DNA of 64,000 nt from NCBI GenBank assembly GCA_009760855.2, contig WPIO01000011.1, positions 479,501 through 543,500 on the forward strand, read 5' to 3'. The stretch is from Cristatella mucedo (taxonomy: Eukaryota > Bryozoa > Phylactolaemata > Cristatellidae). Shown one piece after another: positions 24,280 through 34,714 of this stretch (position 1 is the first letter of the stretch; every line of letters starts with the position of its first letter). The notes under the pieces were generated by a model. It was not told where the DNA came from. It worked only from the letters and a program-made list of their open reading frames with translations, and did not search any database. The translations under genes and the position numbers were made by a program.

Positions 24280-25010
24280 TAAGTTAGTCCATGCATTCGT
24301 GACATCCCGTCTCGACTTCTGCAACTCATGCTTACTGGCCTACCAGCACGTGCGATCAGGCTATTGCAGCTGGTGCTAAACTCTGCAGCTAGGCTTGTCT
24401 GTCGTGAGCCTCCCAATTGCCACATTACTTCATTTCTCGCCGACCTGCACTGGCTACCAGTCAAGCAACGGATTGACTTCAAAGGTTTTGTCGCTCACTT
24501 TTAGGTCCCTTCATTCTATGGCTCCAGCCTATCCATCAAGTATACTACCCCACCAGGCCAAGCATCGTACCACCTGCTTTTCGGAATCCAACAGTCTGCA
24601 AATACCTCGTACAAACCTTAAATCCTTTGGAGACCGTGCATTTAGTTAGTATGCTCCCAAAGCCTGGAACTTCCTCCCGACCTGCGTCAAAACATCCCCT
24701 GACCTGACCATATTTAAAAGGAACTTAAAAACACACCTATTTAGGACAAGCATTTAGTGGGTCCCTGTGATTCGTCCTTCATGTGCTTATGGGTGCTGAC
24801 ACTGTGCATGCTGCCACAAACCACATTTGCATGCTGACCCTGTGCATATCGCCCCTAACCATATTATTCATTTTGTTTGTTTTTCACGCACGATTTTACT
24901 TACCATTCAATTGCATTTCCCTTTGCAGCAAATGTAAAGCGCCTAGAAAGAGATTAAGTTCTCTGAGGGCGCTTTATCAAGTGCATTATAGTTATTATTA
25001 TTATAACCAG
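24280..25010 (+). mobile_element. LINE family 1 C-terminal domain and 3' end
   Basis: The plus strand carries the C-terminal region (LDFCNSCLLAYQHVR-like, then a frame with LHSMAPAYPSSILPHQAKHR), the UTR and the full 3' hairpin gcgcctagaaagagattaag with an ATT-rich end. At least one frameshift is present. Confidence 0.8.
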
Positions 25011-25039
25011 GCTCAATTACTAGCCGGCAGGCTGCACCC

Positions 25040-25200
25040 TCTCGCTTTCCGGTGTAATGTAATGTTATGTAATGTAATATATCTCCATCTGTAACTCTAC
25101 AAAGCCATGAAGACTATGTAGAATTGCACAGGAGTTTTGTATAGCTCAATTACAGCCTAAGCTGCTTTCAGTACGCATTCGGAACCCGGGTCAATGCCAA
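25040..25200 (-). mobile_element. LINE family 2 3' end
   Basis: The segment from ggtgtaatgtaatgttatgt to ggaacccgg matches 60,420-60,545 closely (aaagccat, ggagttttgtatagctca, acagcctaag, gtacgcattcgg). Read on the minus strand it ends in TTACA units, a LINE-style pentanucleotide tail. Confidence 0.6.
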
Positions 25201-25211
25201 TAGGTTCATGC

Positions 25212-25393
<182 letters not shown>

Positions 25394-25912
25394 GCATAAA
25401 GCCGTCGCATGACGCAGGGAACGTTGCCCGAGTTTTAATGCAAGATAACTTCTAGCCATTCTGACATTAAATTTATTTCTGGATAACTAGTCATCTGTAA
25501 CGAGTATTTATAATTATTAATTTACCCTAGGCATGACATCGCACCCATAAGAGTGGAAATATATTAGTTTTGTAATTATTGCTTGAAACAACTACTTTAC
25601 TTTCTGAACTCTTGGCATAACAGTTTCGCCGAGCTAAAGCTAGCAATAATAAAATCCGAACGACTGAATTCAGATCGCGAATTTTGCTTCCCTCAATTTT
25701 TTAAAGAGTTAAGTAACAGCACTCTCAATCTTTCTTTCTTAAAGCTGCACTTAAAAACCATCGAGCGATACCTTTTCAATACCATTTCTTCTCACCCTGC
25801 ATTCGTTGTGCCTGCATTTTTTACTCCCTGCCACCTAAGAGTCTAGTAAAGTCACTGAATTCACTGGATTTAGAGCGGCAGTAAAGTTTAATCAGATATT
25901 TATTTACACCAG

Positions 25913-26071
25913 ATTTTGTACGAGACCCAGCGAGAATGCTGGTTTGCACTGAAGGATCATATCCATGCCACGAGCAAACAACCACTGTCGTGTTTCGTCC
26001 AGAACTGGGTGGTGTGTATCAATGTGCCGGCGCACCTAACGACACCTTCAATATTATATGGATCAATGAAA
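25913..26071 (+). CDS. Ig second-half exon (D to G strands), copy 1
   Basis: This is a 159-nt phase 1-1 exon with acceptor tttatttacaccag and donor GAA A|GTAAGT. It carries MLVCTEGSYPCHEQTTT, an F strand ELGGVYQCAGAP and a G-strand-like end FNIIWINE. The copy 2 exon at 59,553-59,702 has the same C-x6-C-x18-C spacing and shares TT, F, LGG-x-Y-x-C and I-x-WIN-x-S. The two Cys before the F-strand Cys suggest an extra disulphide in addition to the usual B-F pair. The join to the exon at 21,912 and to that at 30,810 is in frame. Upstream lies an AT-rich intron with long TA tracts, downstream a 4.7-kb intron with a LINE and an LTR. Confidence 0.75.
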
Positions 26072-27483
26072 GTAAGTTACCACAAAATTGAATTATTTTA
26101 TTATCCATATAATTGTATCGCCAAAGGAGGAAATACATGTGCGACAGCCATTCATTACAAAGCTCGTTTTATTGTTACTACGGATACGCTAGTTAGCGAA
26201 TGCCTGACTTAATAGCAATTTGTTCAGTCAGAGAATTTCGGGATAGCGGTGTTGTGGTTCCAAATGGGAATTTTTTGCAACTTCAGCCGGCCAGTTTCAA
26301 ACTCTATCACGTAGTCCTTTCTAAGAAGCTGAACGCGAATGCTCATTCATTGACCACAACAGAGACGTTGTTGAAGTGACATAGAACGGAAAGTTTTTCT
26401 TTACCTGTCACAACTTCAAGCTGGAGATGTGGCAATGCCCAAAGATCCAAATTTGTAGCCAGTGGCACAGCTTACCACTAACGCATTTGTAGTAGGCAGA
26501 GCTCAATCTTTAACTGTGCAAAAACACCTAAAAATGGCACGGAGGCCATGTGTTGGTATGCTGCCACTTCGGCTATAGCAGGCAGGCACACGCCCGCATG
26601 AAGTTGCATTGAATGCAAGAGAGTACATGAACCAACAAGAAGAAATTTCTTATTCATGACTTGACATCACCAGTCATGTAACGCTCGGCACCAGATGCAG
26701 CATCAACAGTGGCAGCAGAGTTTTATGAAAAGGTTTTGGCAAGCGTCACATCTCAGGCGACCAGTTTGTGAACAAGTAGAACCTGTGCGTTTTACACCAA
26801 CGATCAATTAGCTTTTGGGTTCTTCACTAGTCAGTCGTGCATAGCAACCCTCCTGAAGTGATTGGCTGTTCAGTCAAGCGGGATAATGTGGCCGGCTCAA
26901 TGCCACGTGCTAACTTTACTGTAAAAAGACGGCCACAGCTGCGGAGCGTGACTCGGGGGATGATGGTGTGCTGCTAGGTTGCCTACGGCATCGATATGTT
27001 GATATCATAATCAATGTGTATCGATATCGACATATCGATATCGATATCGATATCAATATCGATATATATCCATATACCACCTGCGGCCGCTATGCCGATG
27101 AGAACTCCTCAGGAATTGCTTGGCGTTTTACTACAGGTGCTTACAAGCAGTGCTTCTATAGTCACGTGCATGCTAGGAAAATAAGTCCCGGACTTCGTAA
27201 CTTCGCATCTAGGTTCGGACTGAGGACTTTCTATAAGTTCTCTGATTTACGTTTTAAATAAGTTTAGCTGATTACAATCATATCGGCAAACTAAGGAGAT
27301 AAAGTAGTTAAAATAATTAAGGTTCTTTTTAATTTCTAGCCTGCTCGGATAGCGTTTTTTGCGATTACGACCATTTTAAGGCCGATCAACCCCCCCCCCT
27401 CCCAGTAACCCATAAGCCGAAATCCCAGCACTCTTAACTGGGAATACCGAGGATTGCAGTATATTAGGGAGACTTAATGCATA
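26072..27483. other. Intron of copy 1 with no clear element; ATCGAT repeat near its end
   Basis: A GC-richer stretch at 26.4-26.95 kb has no readable frame. At 27,020-27,068 the sequence is a perfect or near-perfect atcgat hexamer run. Confidence 0.4.
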
Positions 27484-28148
27484 GTGGAAGAGCCAGCTCA
27501 AAATCTAGTCACTGCTTTTCACTATAAGTCAGCATTGTTTAGGGTGTACAACGACCTACTTAGGAATGCAGACATAGGTAGAGTGTGTTTCCTTGTTCTG
27601 CTCGATCTTTCGGCAGCTTTTGATACTATCGATCACAAAGTTCTTCTAGAAAAACTCTCATCTCGTCTGGGCATCACTGGCACTGCTCTGCAATGGTTCA
27701 GATCGTATCTCAGTGGGAGACTCCAGAGTATTAACGTGAATGAACAAAGATCATCTGAGGTACCTCAGAAATATGAGGTGCGGCAGGGCTCCATGCTGGG
27801 TTCGGTTCTTTTCACTGTCTATACTCTCCCTCTTGCTGATGTGATTGCTAAGCACAATCTAGGCTTTCATTTCTATACGGATGAAACTCAGTCGTACCTT
27901 TCATTTGATCCCTCACAGCCTTCAAGCACCTAGAATTCTCTCAACTCACTTGCTGCATGTATTGACGACATCCTCACATTGATGGCATTAATTTTTCTAA
28001 AACTAAACGACGATAAAACTAACTTACTAGTTATGGGCAAAACTAGTGTGATTCAGAAATTGGAAAGGCTGACGTTCAAAATCGGCTCTGCCAGCATATC
28101 TCCCGTTAAATCAGATCAAAATCTAGATGTCAAGTTCCAAAGTGACCT
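27484..28148 (+). mobile_element. LINE family 1 RT fragment, 5' segment
   Basis: The frame reads a good RT core: FLVLLDLSAAFDTIDHKVLL (motif A), GITGTALQWFRSYLSGR, RQGSMLGSVLFTVY (motif B) and FHFYTDETQ, where motif C should be YADDTQ. The following frame has MGKTSVIQKLERLTF. It is cut at 28,148 by the 892-bp insert and resumes at 29,041. Confidence 0.85.
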
Positions 28149-28303
28149 TGTAACCGCATAGAAGCTCGTTCACCGGTTCTCTACCAGTGGACTGTTTGAT
28201 GCAGTGCTGCAGTGCGGTTAAAACACAGGCGGCCACAACTGGGTGCCGAAAGCAACAGTTTATTGTGGGCCTGTTAGTAGTGGTTACGTGCCGGCGCAAG
28301 CGC

Positions 28304-28441
28304 TTTACGCGGCACGCACCGGGACCGACGGAGTTAACTGCCCGAACTCCCGAAGCCCGAGTACAACCAACTACCCTGTGGGTTTACGCGGCTCGTACCG
28401 GACCGACGGAGTTAACTACACGAACTCCCGAAGCCCGCGTA
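28304..28441. repeat. 79-bp tandem duplication inside the LTR
   Basis: Two copies of tttacgcggc-cgyaccgg, accgacggagttaact and cgaactcccgaagcccg lie 79 bp apart, as often seen in LTR U3 regions. Confidence 0.7.
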
Positions 28442-28762
28442 TAATACACTATACTATGCGCGAGTCGCTAGCGATTGTGAAGGCGGGTTGCTACAGCACC
28501 CCAAGATGCGAGCAGCTGAGTAGCCGGCAGAACACAACTGCTCAGTCTAAGTTGCACTTAGCTGGTCGTCGCCGTAGGTTCGTCTCTCGTGCTCTCGAAG
28601 CTTCGTAGTCTCGCATCGACTACCAAGCTGCAGCCCGAGCTCTCGGGGCGTAGTCTCTGCTCGACTACCCAAGCTGTCCCCCGAGCTCTGTCACTCGTCT
28701 CATTATCTTCTCTCTCCTCTCAACTCCTGACCTCGCCCGCAGCTGCTATTTCTACTTCAGCA

Positions 28763-28985
28763 TATTAGTCGGTGCACATCCTGACCGAAACGTCTGCACC
28801 AGGCTTCATTCTAACTTTAGCGGGTAGACCAGGAGCCGGGCTTGTACTAGGTGTCCAAGTCGAACCCGCTAAGACAACCACGTTAGTCGGTCCATCTCCT
28901 AACCGCATCGCCTGCATAAAGCTCCATTCTAACCTGAGCTAGGTGAGTCCGGAGCTGGGTTGGTGCTAGGTGCATTAGTCGACCC
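28763..28985. repeat. 118-bp tandem duplication inside the LTR
   Basis: The units starting ttagtcgg at 28,765 and 28,883 share cctgaccg/cctaaccg, gcttcattctaac/gctccattctaac and gctgggttggtgctaggt-like ends; a third ttagtc is at 28,975. Confidence 0.6.
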
Positions 28986-29040
28986 CCCTTCCTAAGGCAA
29001 GGGCTCCCGTCGCGGCTAAGCTGAGAGCTGCACCAGTGCA

Positions 29041-29330
29041 ACCTCTCGTTAGACGACCACATCAGTTCCACGGTGAAGTCTGCCTACATTCAGCTACATA
29101 ACATTTCTCAAATTCGGGATTGTTTAGATGAGGATACCACGTCTAAGCTGTTTCATGCATTTGTGACATCTCGTCTTGACTTCTGTAACTCACTGCTTGC
29201 TGGCCTAAAGGCACGTGCAATCAGGCGATTACAGCTGGTGCACAACTCTGCAGCTAGGCTTGTCTGTCTTGATCATCTCAGTTGCCACATTACACCACTT
29301 CTCGCCGACCTGAGGGTTCGGGATGCTTAG
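29041..29330 (+). mobile_element. LINE family 1, 3' segment after the LTR
   Basis: The LINE resumes with acctctcgttagacgaccac and reads QLHNISQIRDCLDEDTTSK, then SRLDFCNSLLAGLKARAI and ARLVCLDHLSCHITPLLADL before it stops. The 3' end is missing. Confidence 0.8.
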
Positions 29331-30180
29331 TAGCTCGCTTCCTCTCCGTAGGCGTAGAATGATTCAAGTGAACTTTATAATGCGTGGCGAATGTTTTTAA
29401 AAAAGCGACAGAGTGAAAGAAACCGGACTTTTATCGTTAACCTCTTACAGTGCTAGGGTCGATCAATATGGAAGGCCCGGAACCAGCTGCCTGAAGGGTC
29501 CGAACGCTACCGGTGCCAGGCCTTCTGCCACCGGCCGCTCCCTCCCCAATTACCAGACCCAGCAGGCTCGAGGTCATTAACTAATGGAGGGCGTCCACCT
29601 GAGGGAAATTCGGCAGCCTTCATTCGCCAGGCGTCGCTTTGTTGCTAAAGCTACCATTCGGCCACTGGCCACCTTGGGCTTCCAGCGTCTTTTTTTGCAG
29701 AGCATGGCAAGATCAACGTTTTTCATGCAAAAAAACTGACTGTTTAGTAAATCCGCATTGAAGCTCTTAAACGCGAAAATCTTGCAGCCAATCACGTACA
29801 TTATTTTAAACATCATTCCATGCGAGTAAACTTAAACAAGCTCACTTCTCAAATAACCTGTGCGATTTTGTTCGAGTAGAGCCTTAAGTGTGTGATAATC
29901 GATGCAGCGACTCAGCTGCCTAGTAAACGGCCGCAAAAACTTATTTCCATCAAAAGGTAGCAACTGATTCCCGACTCCCCCTCAAAGCCGAAATGGCTTT
30001 TGGTGCACCATTGTTTAATTTAAGACCCCATATCTCCATAAATTCGGCCATGTGCTGATCGTGAAATTTTATTTTACGCGCTTTACATTAGTATAAACCT
30101 TACTGTTTGAGCTCTCCGATTGGCTTCAGAAAACTCTCTGGATAATACATGCTTAGTCTTTCCGGATTTGTGGAGTAAAG
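29331..30180. other. Copy 1 intron, no recognised element
   Basis: Short frames only. A minus-strand frame at 29,577-29,816 has no recognisable motif. Confidence 0.4.
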
Positions 30181-30285
30181 AATAATAATAATAATGCAGT
30201 TAATATAGCCCCCTCAGAGAACTTAATCTCTTTCTAAGTGCTTTACATTTGCTGCAAAGTGAAATGCAATTGAATGGTAAGTTCC
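30181..30285 (-). mobile_element. LINE family 1 3' end, short
   Basis: Only the terminal hairpin (ccctcagagaacttaatctc) with an AAT tail remains, about 100 bp. Confidence 0.7.
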
Positions 30286-30809
30286 ATGCCGAGATAATGC
30301 CTGCATGCATTTTAGAATCGTGAAATACCAAATAACATCTCAAAATATTGCGTGTTTGGTAATTTTAGCAATTACTTTAGTCTAAAAGATAAAGAGGGAG
30401 AGGAGGCGTGTGTGAGTTTCTGTGTGCGTGTGTGAGAGAGTGAGTGTGTGCGTGTGTGTAAGCCCCAGCCAATGTAATTGATTAACAATTTGTGACATAA
30501 TTTCATGTTCAAACTCAGCAATTGCTCCTTCGTTTCGTATAGCACCAATAGAGCCGAGATATACACCAACTACATGTCCTAGACACAGTATGGCATTCAA
30601 ATGTACACAATACATCTAAGCCAAGACCTGCGATAAATTGATATCATAATTATGTATAGCTGATGCTCGTATAAATCTTAAAACTTAGTGAAGAATACAC
30701 ACCAAACTATTTTTGGGTTTGAGTACAGCTTTGTTTATTTTGAAAAGTTTCACCTTGTAGATTATAGATTTTGGCTGACAGCAATGCTATAGTTATTTGT
30801 ATTTTATAG

Positions 30810-30924
30810 CAGTGGTAGTCAATCCTCCAGTGATTGCCAAAGAAGCTTACCTAACGAAAGTGTATGTGCCGTGCACGACGTACTTTAAACCACTAGATGC
30901 TCCTTTCTCGAGAGAAGTAAAATG
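30810..30924 (+). CDS. Ig first-half exon ending on a split Trp codon, copy 1
   Basis: The acceptor is gtattttatag (phase 1) and the donor AAA TG|GTAAGT (phase 2, near-perfect consensus). The 37 full codons give an Ig A-to-C segment: VVVNPPVIAKEAYLTK, then VYVPC (B-strand Cys), CTTYFKPLDAP and REVK, with the conserved Trp split as TG|G by the intron. Copy 2 has the same design at 61,447-61,513 (FHPC...FI-TG|). A phase 2 partner that starts with G lies at 31,261. The exon at 33,134 is phase 1 and cannot follow directly. Confidence 0.65.
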
Positions 30925-31260
30925 GTAAGTACGTGATATTCTAAAATAAGCTAAAAGGTCACCTGCCTCATAAGTCATTGCTAAGTCTGCTGATTGATTT
31001 GTTCTTGGTTTTCTTATGCATCCTGAAAACGACTACTTTGACACTAACCAATTGCATGCCCTCCTTTCCATCGAGTGTAAAGTGCATAGACAGGCATAGT
31101 TTAGTTCAACTATAGAGCTTCATTACTAATAATAAATCATTTTATAAAGCGCCTTAAGGGAAATCAACCTATAGGTCATCAGAACCACTTAAGGGCTTAA
31201 GTAAATTATTCTTCTTTGCTTGGGCATGTCTTGCCATTTAATGCATCTGTTCTGCTTTAG

Positions 31261-31327
31261 GGCAGATCCCAAGCTAATTATTAAGAGGAACATTTTATCA
31301 AAATATGCTAAGTTCTTTACGTTGGAT
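31261..31327 (+). CDS. Candidate Ig second-half exon completing the split Trp
   Basis: After a very good acceptor (ctgttctgctttag) the first base is G, which completes the TG|G Trp codon of the exon at 30,810. The reading continues ADPKLIIKRNILSKYAKFFT. That fits an Ig E strand (LII), the turn NI and an F strand (KFFT), but Leu stands where the F-strand Cys should be. A stop follows at 31,334. The only late donors are GAT|GTACCA (phase 0, used here) or a phase 2 site, and neither joins directly to the phase 1 exon at 33,134. The acceptor and first half are well supported; the 3' edge is not. Confidence 0.35.
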
Positions 31328-31640
31328 GTACCATGAGTTTTCGGTTTTATTTATAAGCCTTAAGATGCAAGGGTTTATTGATTGCACTATTTATAGAACT
31401 GTTGACTATCGTAGTGAGCAGTACTTAAAGATGATTTCGTGTGGATTTCGTGTGGTTTTTGTGTGGTCTTGCTAGGTGCTAGCTATATGTAACTGAACTA
31501 TCCATGACAAAGGAGCAAGATAAACGTTGTTTCCACAGAGAAAGCCTGGAGTGTAGGCTCCCAAAATAAATCAATAAATAATATAAATAAATGATTCTTC
31601 AATAAATAATTAGAGTTCCTAATCAAAAGTATATGAAGTA

Positions 31641-32395
31641 AATAATAATAATTCACTTGATAAAGCGCCCTCCGAGAATTCAATCTCTCTCTAGGCGCTT
31701 TACATTTGCTGTAAAGTGAAATGCAATTTAATGGTAAGTAAAACCATGCTTGAAAAACAAACGAAATGAATAATATGGTTAGGGGTGACATGCACAGGGT
31801 CAGCATGCAAATGTGGTTAGTGGCAGCATGCACAGTGTCAGCACCCATAAGCACACCAAGGACGAATCACAGGGACCCACTAAATGCTGTCCTAAATAGG
31901 TGTGTTTTTAGGTTCCTTTTAAATGTAGTCAGGTCAGGGGATGTTCTGACGCAGGTCGGGAGGCAGTTCCAGGCTTTGGGAGCATATGAACTAAATGCAC
32001 GGTCTCCAAAGGATTTAAGGTTTGTACGAGGTATTTCTAGACTGTTAGATTCCGAAAAGCGGGTGGTACGATGCTTGGCCTGATGGGGTAGTATATCTGA
32101 CAGATAGGCTGGAGCCATAGAATGAAGGGACCTAAAAGTGAGTGACAAAACCTTGAAGTCAATCCGTTGCTTGACTGGGAGCCAGTATATGTTGGCGAGA
32201 AGTGGAGTAATGTGGCAACTGCGACGCTCACGGCAGACAAGTCTAGCTGCCGAGTTTTGCACCAGCTGCAATCGCCTGATCGCACATGCTGGTAGGCCAG
32301 TAAGCAGTGAGTTGCAGAAGTCAAGACGAGATGTCACGAATACAGACCTTATAGTAAAATCTGTGTCTTCATCCATATCTAGAAGACTTTGTTAG
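31641..32395 (-). mobile_element. LINE family 1 with intact C-terminal domain
   Basis: The minus strand gives an uninterrupted 169-codon frame (31,867-32,376) with SRLDFCNSLLTGLPACAIRR, ARLVCRERRSCHITPLL, WLPVKQRIDFKVLSLTFRSL, LPHQAKHRTTRFSESNS and a conserved NLKTHLFRTAF end, then the UTR and hairpin. It is the least damaged C-terminus of the window and so among the youngest copies. Confidence 0.85.
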
Positions 32396-33133
32396 TATGG
32401 AAAAGTTACAGCAGTGTTACTAGGCAAAGAGAAGCTCAATGTTTAGCATAAATGAAAAAGATTTGGTGAATAAAAGGTTGGAACCAGGTGATCACTTTAT
32501 AGCCTGACGGCCAGCAAGGCTAGCTGCTTTCAACACAGGAGTTGGTCTACAAATGACCCTCCTAATTACACGGTAGATCGGGCAAAAATATTTCGCAAAG
32601 CCATTCACATACCACCTTCGACCAGATCAGAATACGAATCAATATATCTCACTTGAAGTGCTATCATAATACAAAAAATATTTACCTTATTTTTTCTTTT
32701 GAATTACGTCCTTTGTTATGGGTATGCTGTTCCGACAAATCGTTCTAGCGTATTGTGTCCATATGGCTGCTCTTGCAGATCAAGAGCTGTTCCACGTTTA
32801 GCCATTCGTTTAGGCTCAATTTTATTGATGAAATACGTGCATACTGGCTGGGTGCCACCGAAGCAATGAATGAAGGATATTTGAAGTTGGTCTAAAGTCC
32901 ACCCTATATGTGGGGGTAGAGGAAGAGCCTAGATTTTTATCGAGTGGCCAAGACCTGTAAGATTTTCCTGTCAGGGAGGATTGGCAATTGGTGGAAATTT
33001 GGCTTGCACAATAATTGTTTTTATGTGACTCAAGCTCAGCGGCCGTTCATCTATTAGAATTAGGACATACTTTCTTCTTTGGTAATAGTTGGTTATGGTC
33101 ATCCGCCCACTTCATCGTGTTTATTTTCTATAG
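32396..33133. other. Copy 1 intron, no recognised element
   Basis: Nothing assignable. An acceptor near 32,779 (gctgctcttgcag) would create a TGA with the TG| donor of 30,924 and was not used. Confidence 0.4.
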
Positions 33134-33367
33134 AAGCTCATTTGAAGCACGTGACTCCGCGTAGGTTTTTCACTAACCAAATCTATAGATCAGTCGACGT
33201 CAGTGGTTGCTGCGATGGAGACTACTCCTTTGACAGTGGAATATCACCTTCACCGCCCCGGCTAGTGATACACAGCTTCAACGCGTCTCGTCATGCTGGG
33301 ACGTATTTCTGTGCCATGAAAGTGGACTCTTACCCAAGACAAATAGGTGGAACCGGTCAACTATATG
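33134..33367 (+). CDS. Ig second-half exon with GTYFC F strand, copy 1
   Basis: This is a 234-nt phase 1-1 exon with acceptor tttattttctatag and donor TAT G|GTAAGC. It reads a C'-D region (RRFFTNQIYRS...), then RLVIHSFNASRHAGTYFCAM, a classical E-F motif with an N-x-S glycosylation site just before the F-strand Cys. The upstream partner with a B-strand Cys and phase 1 donor is not fixed; 25,913-26,071 could join in frame, as could an undetected exon. A second acceptor at 33,086 would lengthen it. It begins the six-exon chain that is open without interruption to the stop codon at 44,914. Confidence 0.7.
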
Positions 33368-33540
33368 GTAAGCATAAAGAAAGCAGCAGCTGATGTGCTC
33401 TGTGTGACCATTTATGGGGCGAAATTTCTTTGTTATCAAAGAAAGTCTGTGTGCATGCTTCAACACATGTTTCTGCAAATCGCTCGCAATTAAAGAATTC
33501 GCATCAAAAGTAAACCTTTGTCAACCGTTACTCATTTCAG

Positions 33541-33774
33541 CAGAAGCAGTTGTACTATTTGAAATATGGACAGACGGCAAACTGTCTCCATATATTCCCG
33601 GCGGTATAGCTCCAGCATTCATTGGTCGTGACCTCACGGTGTTATGTTTCTCATATGGCAATCCGAGATCAAATAGTCTGGAGCTGACTCAGAAAAGTCA
33701 TCCTCGTCGAGGAACAGTAACAGAAATCGGCTTGGTAGGGATGAAGAGCACTATAAAGATAGAGAATATAGCAG
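33541..33774 (+). CDS. Ig exon (A to E strands), copy 1
   Basis: This 234-nt phase 1-1 exon follows acceptor tactcatttcag and ends GCA G|GTAGCT. The translation holds IGRDLTVLCFSYGNPRSNSL (B-strand Cys and CC' region) and finishes with STIKIENIA, the E strand and E-F turn of an Ig fold. The following exon supplies DNFFC, so one Ig domain is cut between the E and F strands. The flanking introns are only 173 and 80 nt, which keeps the three exons 33,134-34,007 together as a compact block. No C-strand Trp is obvious; LELTQ lies in its place. Confidence 0.7.
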
Positions 33775-33854
33775 GTAGCTGCACCTTACTTAGGCATCCA
33801 GCTTGATCCATTATCGCATCGAAGCAATCGGCTCAATGCTTCGTTTCGTTGCAG

Positions 33855-34007
33855 CTAATTTTGATGACAACTTTTTCTGCACATCGAAGCAAGAAGACTT
33901 CCCCTTTCCTCAACCAAGGCTATCCGCTTCAACGATTACTGTGATGGGCCAGAAAGAAATTAAGTTCCCAAAGGTTGAGAAAAGTGAAAACAAGACGGCA
34001 AACGCTG
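33855..34007 (+). CDS. Ig F-G strand exon and membrane-proximal stalk, copy 1
   Basis: A 153-nt phase 1-1 exon follows tttcgttgcag and ends GCT G|GTAATA. Joined to the previous exon it reads IENIA-ANFDDNFFCTSKQED, so DDNFFC is the F-strand D-x-x-x-C motif of that domain. A hydrophilic, Lys/Glu-rich segment follows (KFPKVEKSENKTANAG) with an N-x-T glycosylation site, which suits a stalk before the membrane. Its donor base G plus the GT of the exon at 39,041 makes Gly, so it can be spliced straight to the transmembrane exon. Confidence 0.7.
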
Positions 34008-34535
34008 GTAATAACCTAGATTTGTATTATTCAATTATCTTTATGTTTAACTCGATGACTTAAACGAGTAAAACTTCTCCAGCCAATTATATCTCTGGTC
34101 TCTGGTAGTATAATCCAGAGAGTTTCTGTAAAATTAACTATGTTGATTTAGTGCTTACAATATCATATTTAAAAGGGCAAATTGAAAAAAGATTCAATGT
34201 CGGTTGTAGTCTGAACGAGGAGATGGCTGTCTACTTTATGTTAAACTTAACAATCATACACAAAGACTCAGTAAACTATTCTTCGGCCGTAGCTCTGCAC
34301 TGGTCCTGCCGAGGTTAGTTCCCGAACCCCCCCCCCTGCAATATACGTATTAGATTAGTGCTGAAGATGCGGTTCACCATCTGTCATGCATATATATTGG
34401 GGCAACACAGAGCCCTATTAAAGTTAGAGTGCCTAGCCTTTGTGCCGGATTTCATAACCATTTAAAATTAATTCTGACAATGTATTTCATGTACATGGAT
34501 GCTGTAATATTGGCTCCAGCCCCGGTTGGATACAG

Positions 34536-34714
34536 GATGGAGACAAATGACAAATGAAAGCTCGGTCACATTCACCTGCTCACTCGGTCGCATTCAGTCA
34601 AACTTCCCATTTGATATTTAGTCGCTGGAGCATATCTTTGGATATAGCTCCTAATAGCTTGGCGGCAAAAGATAATACTGAGGCAGCTCTCATCTTCTGG
34701 GAACCAGAAAACAG
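34536..34714 (+). pseudogene. Frameshifted Ig first-half exon
   Basis: After ggttggatacag the phase 1 frame reads TNESSVTFTCSLGRIQSNFP, a V-like B strand with its Cys, and then meets TAG near 34,609. In the next frame the same Ig segment seems to continue as FSRWSISLDIAPNSL and runs to a donor AAC AG|GTGGGT (phase 2). A single-base indel around 34,600-34,610 explains this. With it, the exon would be another phase 1 to phase 2 first half like that at 30,810. It lies between the stalk exon and the transmembrane exon, and skipping it leaves the frame intact. It is a decayed exon or an assembly indel. Confidence 0.45.

Larger units (their letters stand above)
28149..29040. mobile_element. Putative solo LTR inserted in a LINE
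   Basis: The insert begins TGTAACCGC and ends CCAGTGCA, the TG...CA ends of an LTR, and is flanked by acct on both sides (28,145-28,148 and 29,041-29,044). The intact LINE at 39.34 kb reads agcgacctctcgttagacga across the point, so the empty site is known. The insert is GC-rich, has no RT or gag frame and contains two internal tandem duplications. Confidence 0.6.

Noticed and set aside
32138-32395. Plus-strand frame MSDKTLKSIRCLTGS
   Set aside because: It is the antisense shadow of the LINE C-terminal domain; similar shadows occur at 146-460, 24,279-24,482 and 39,390-39,662.
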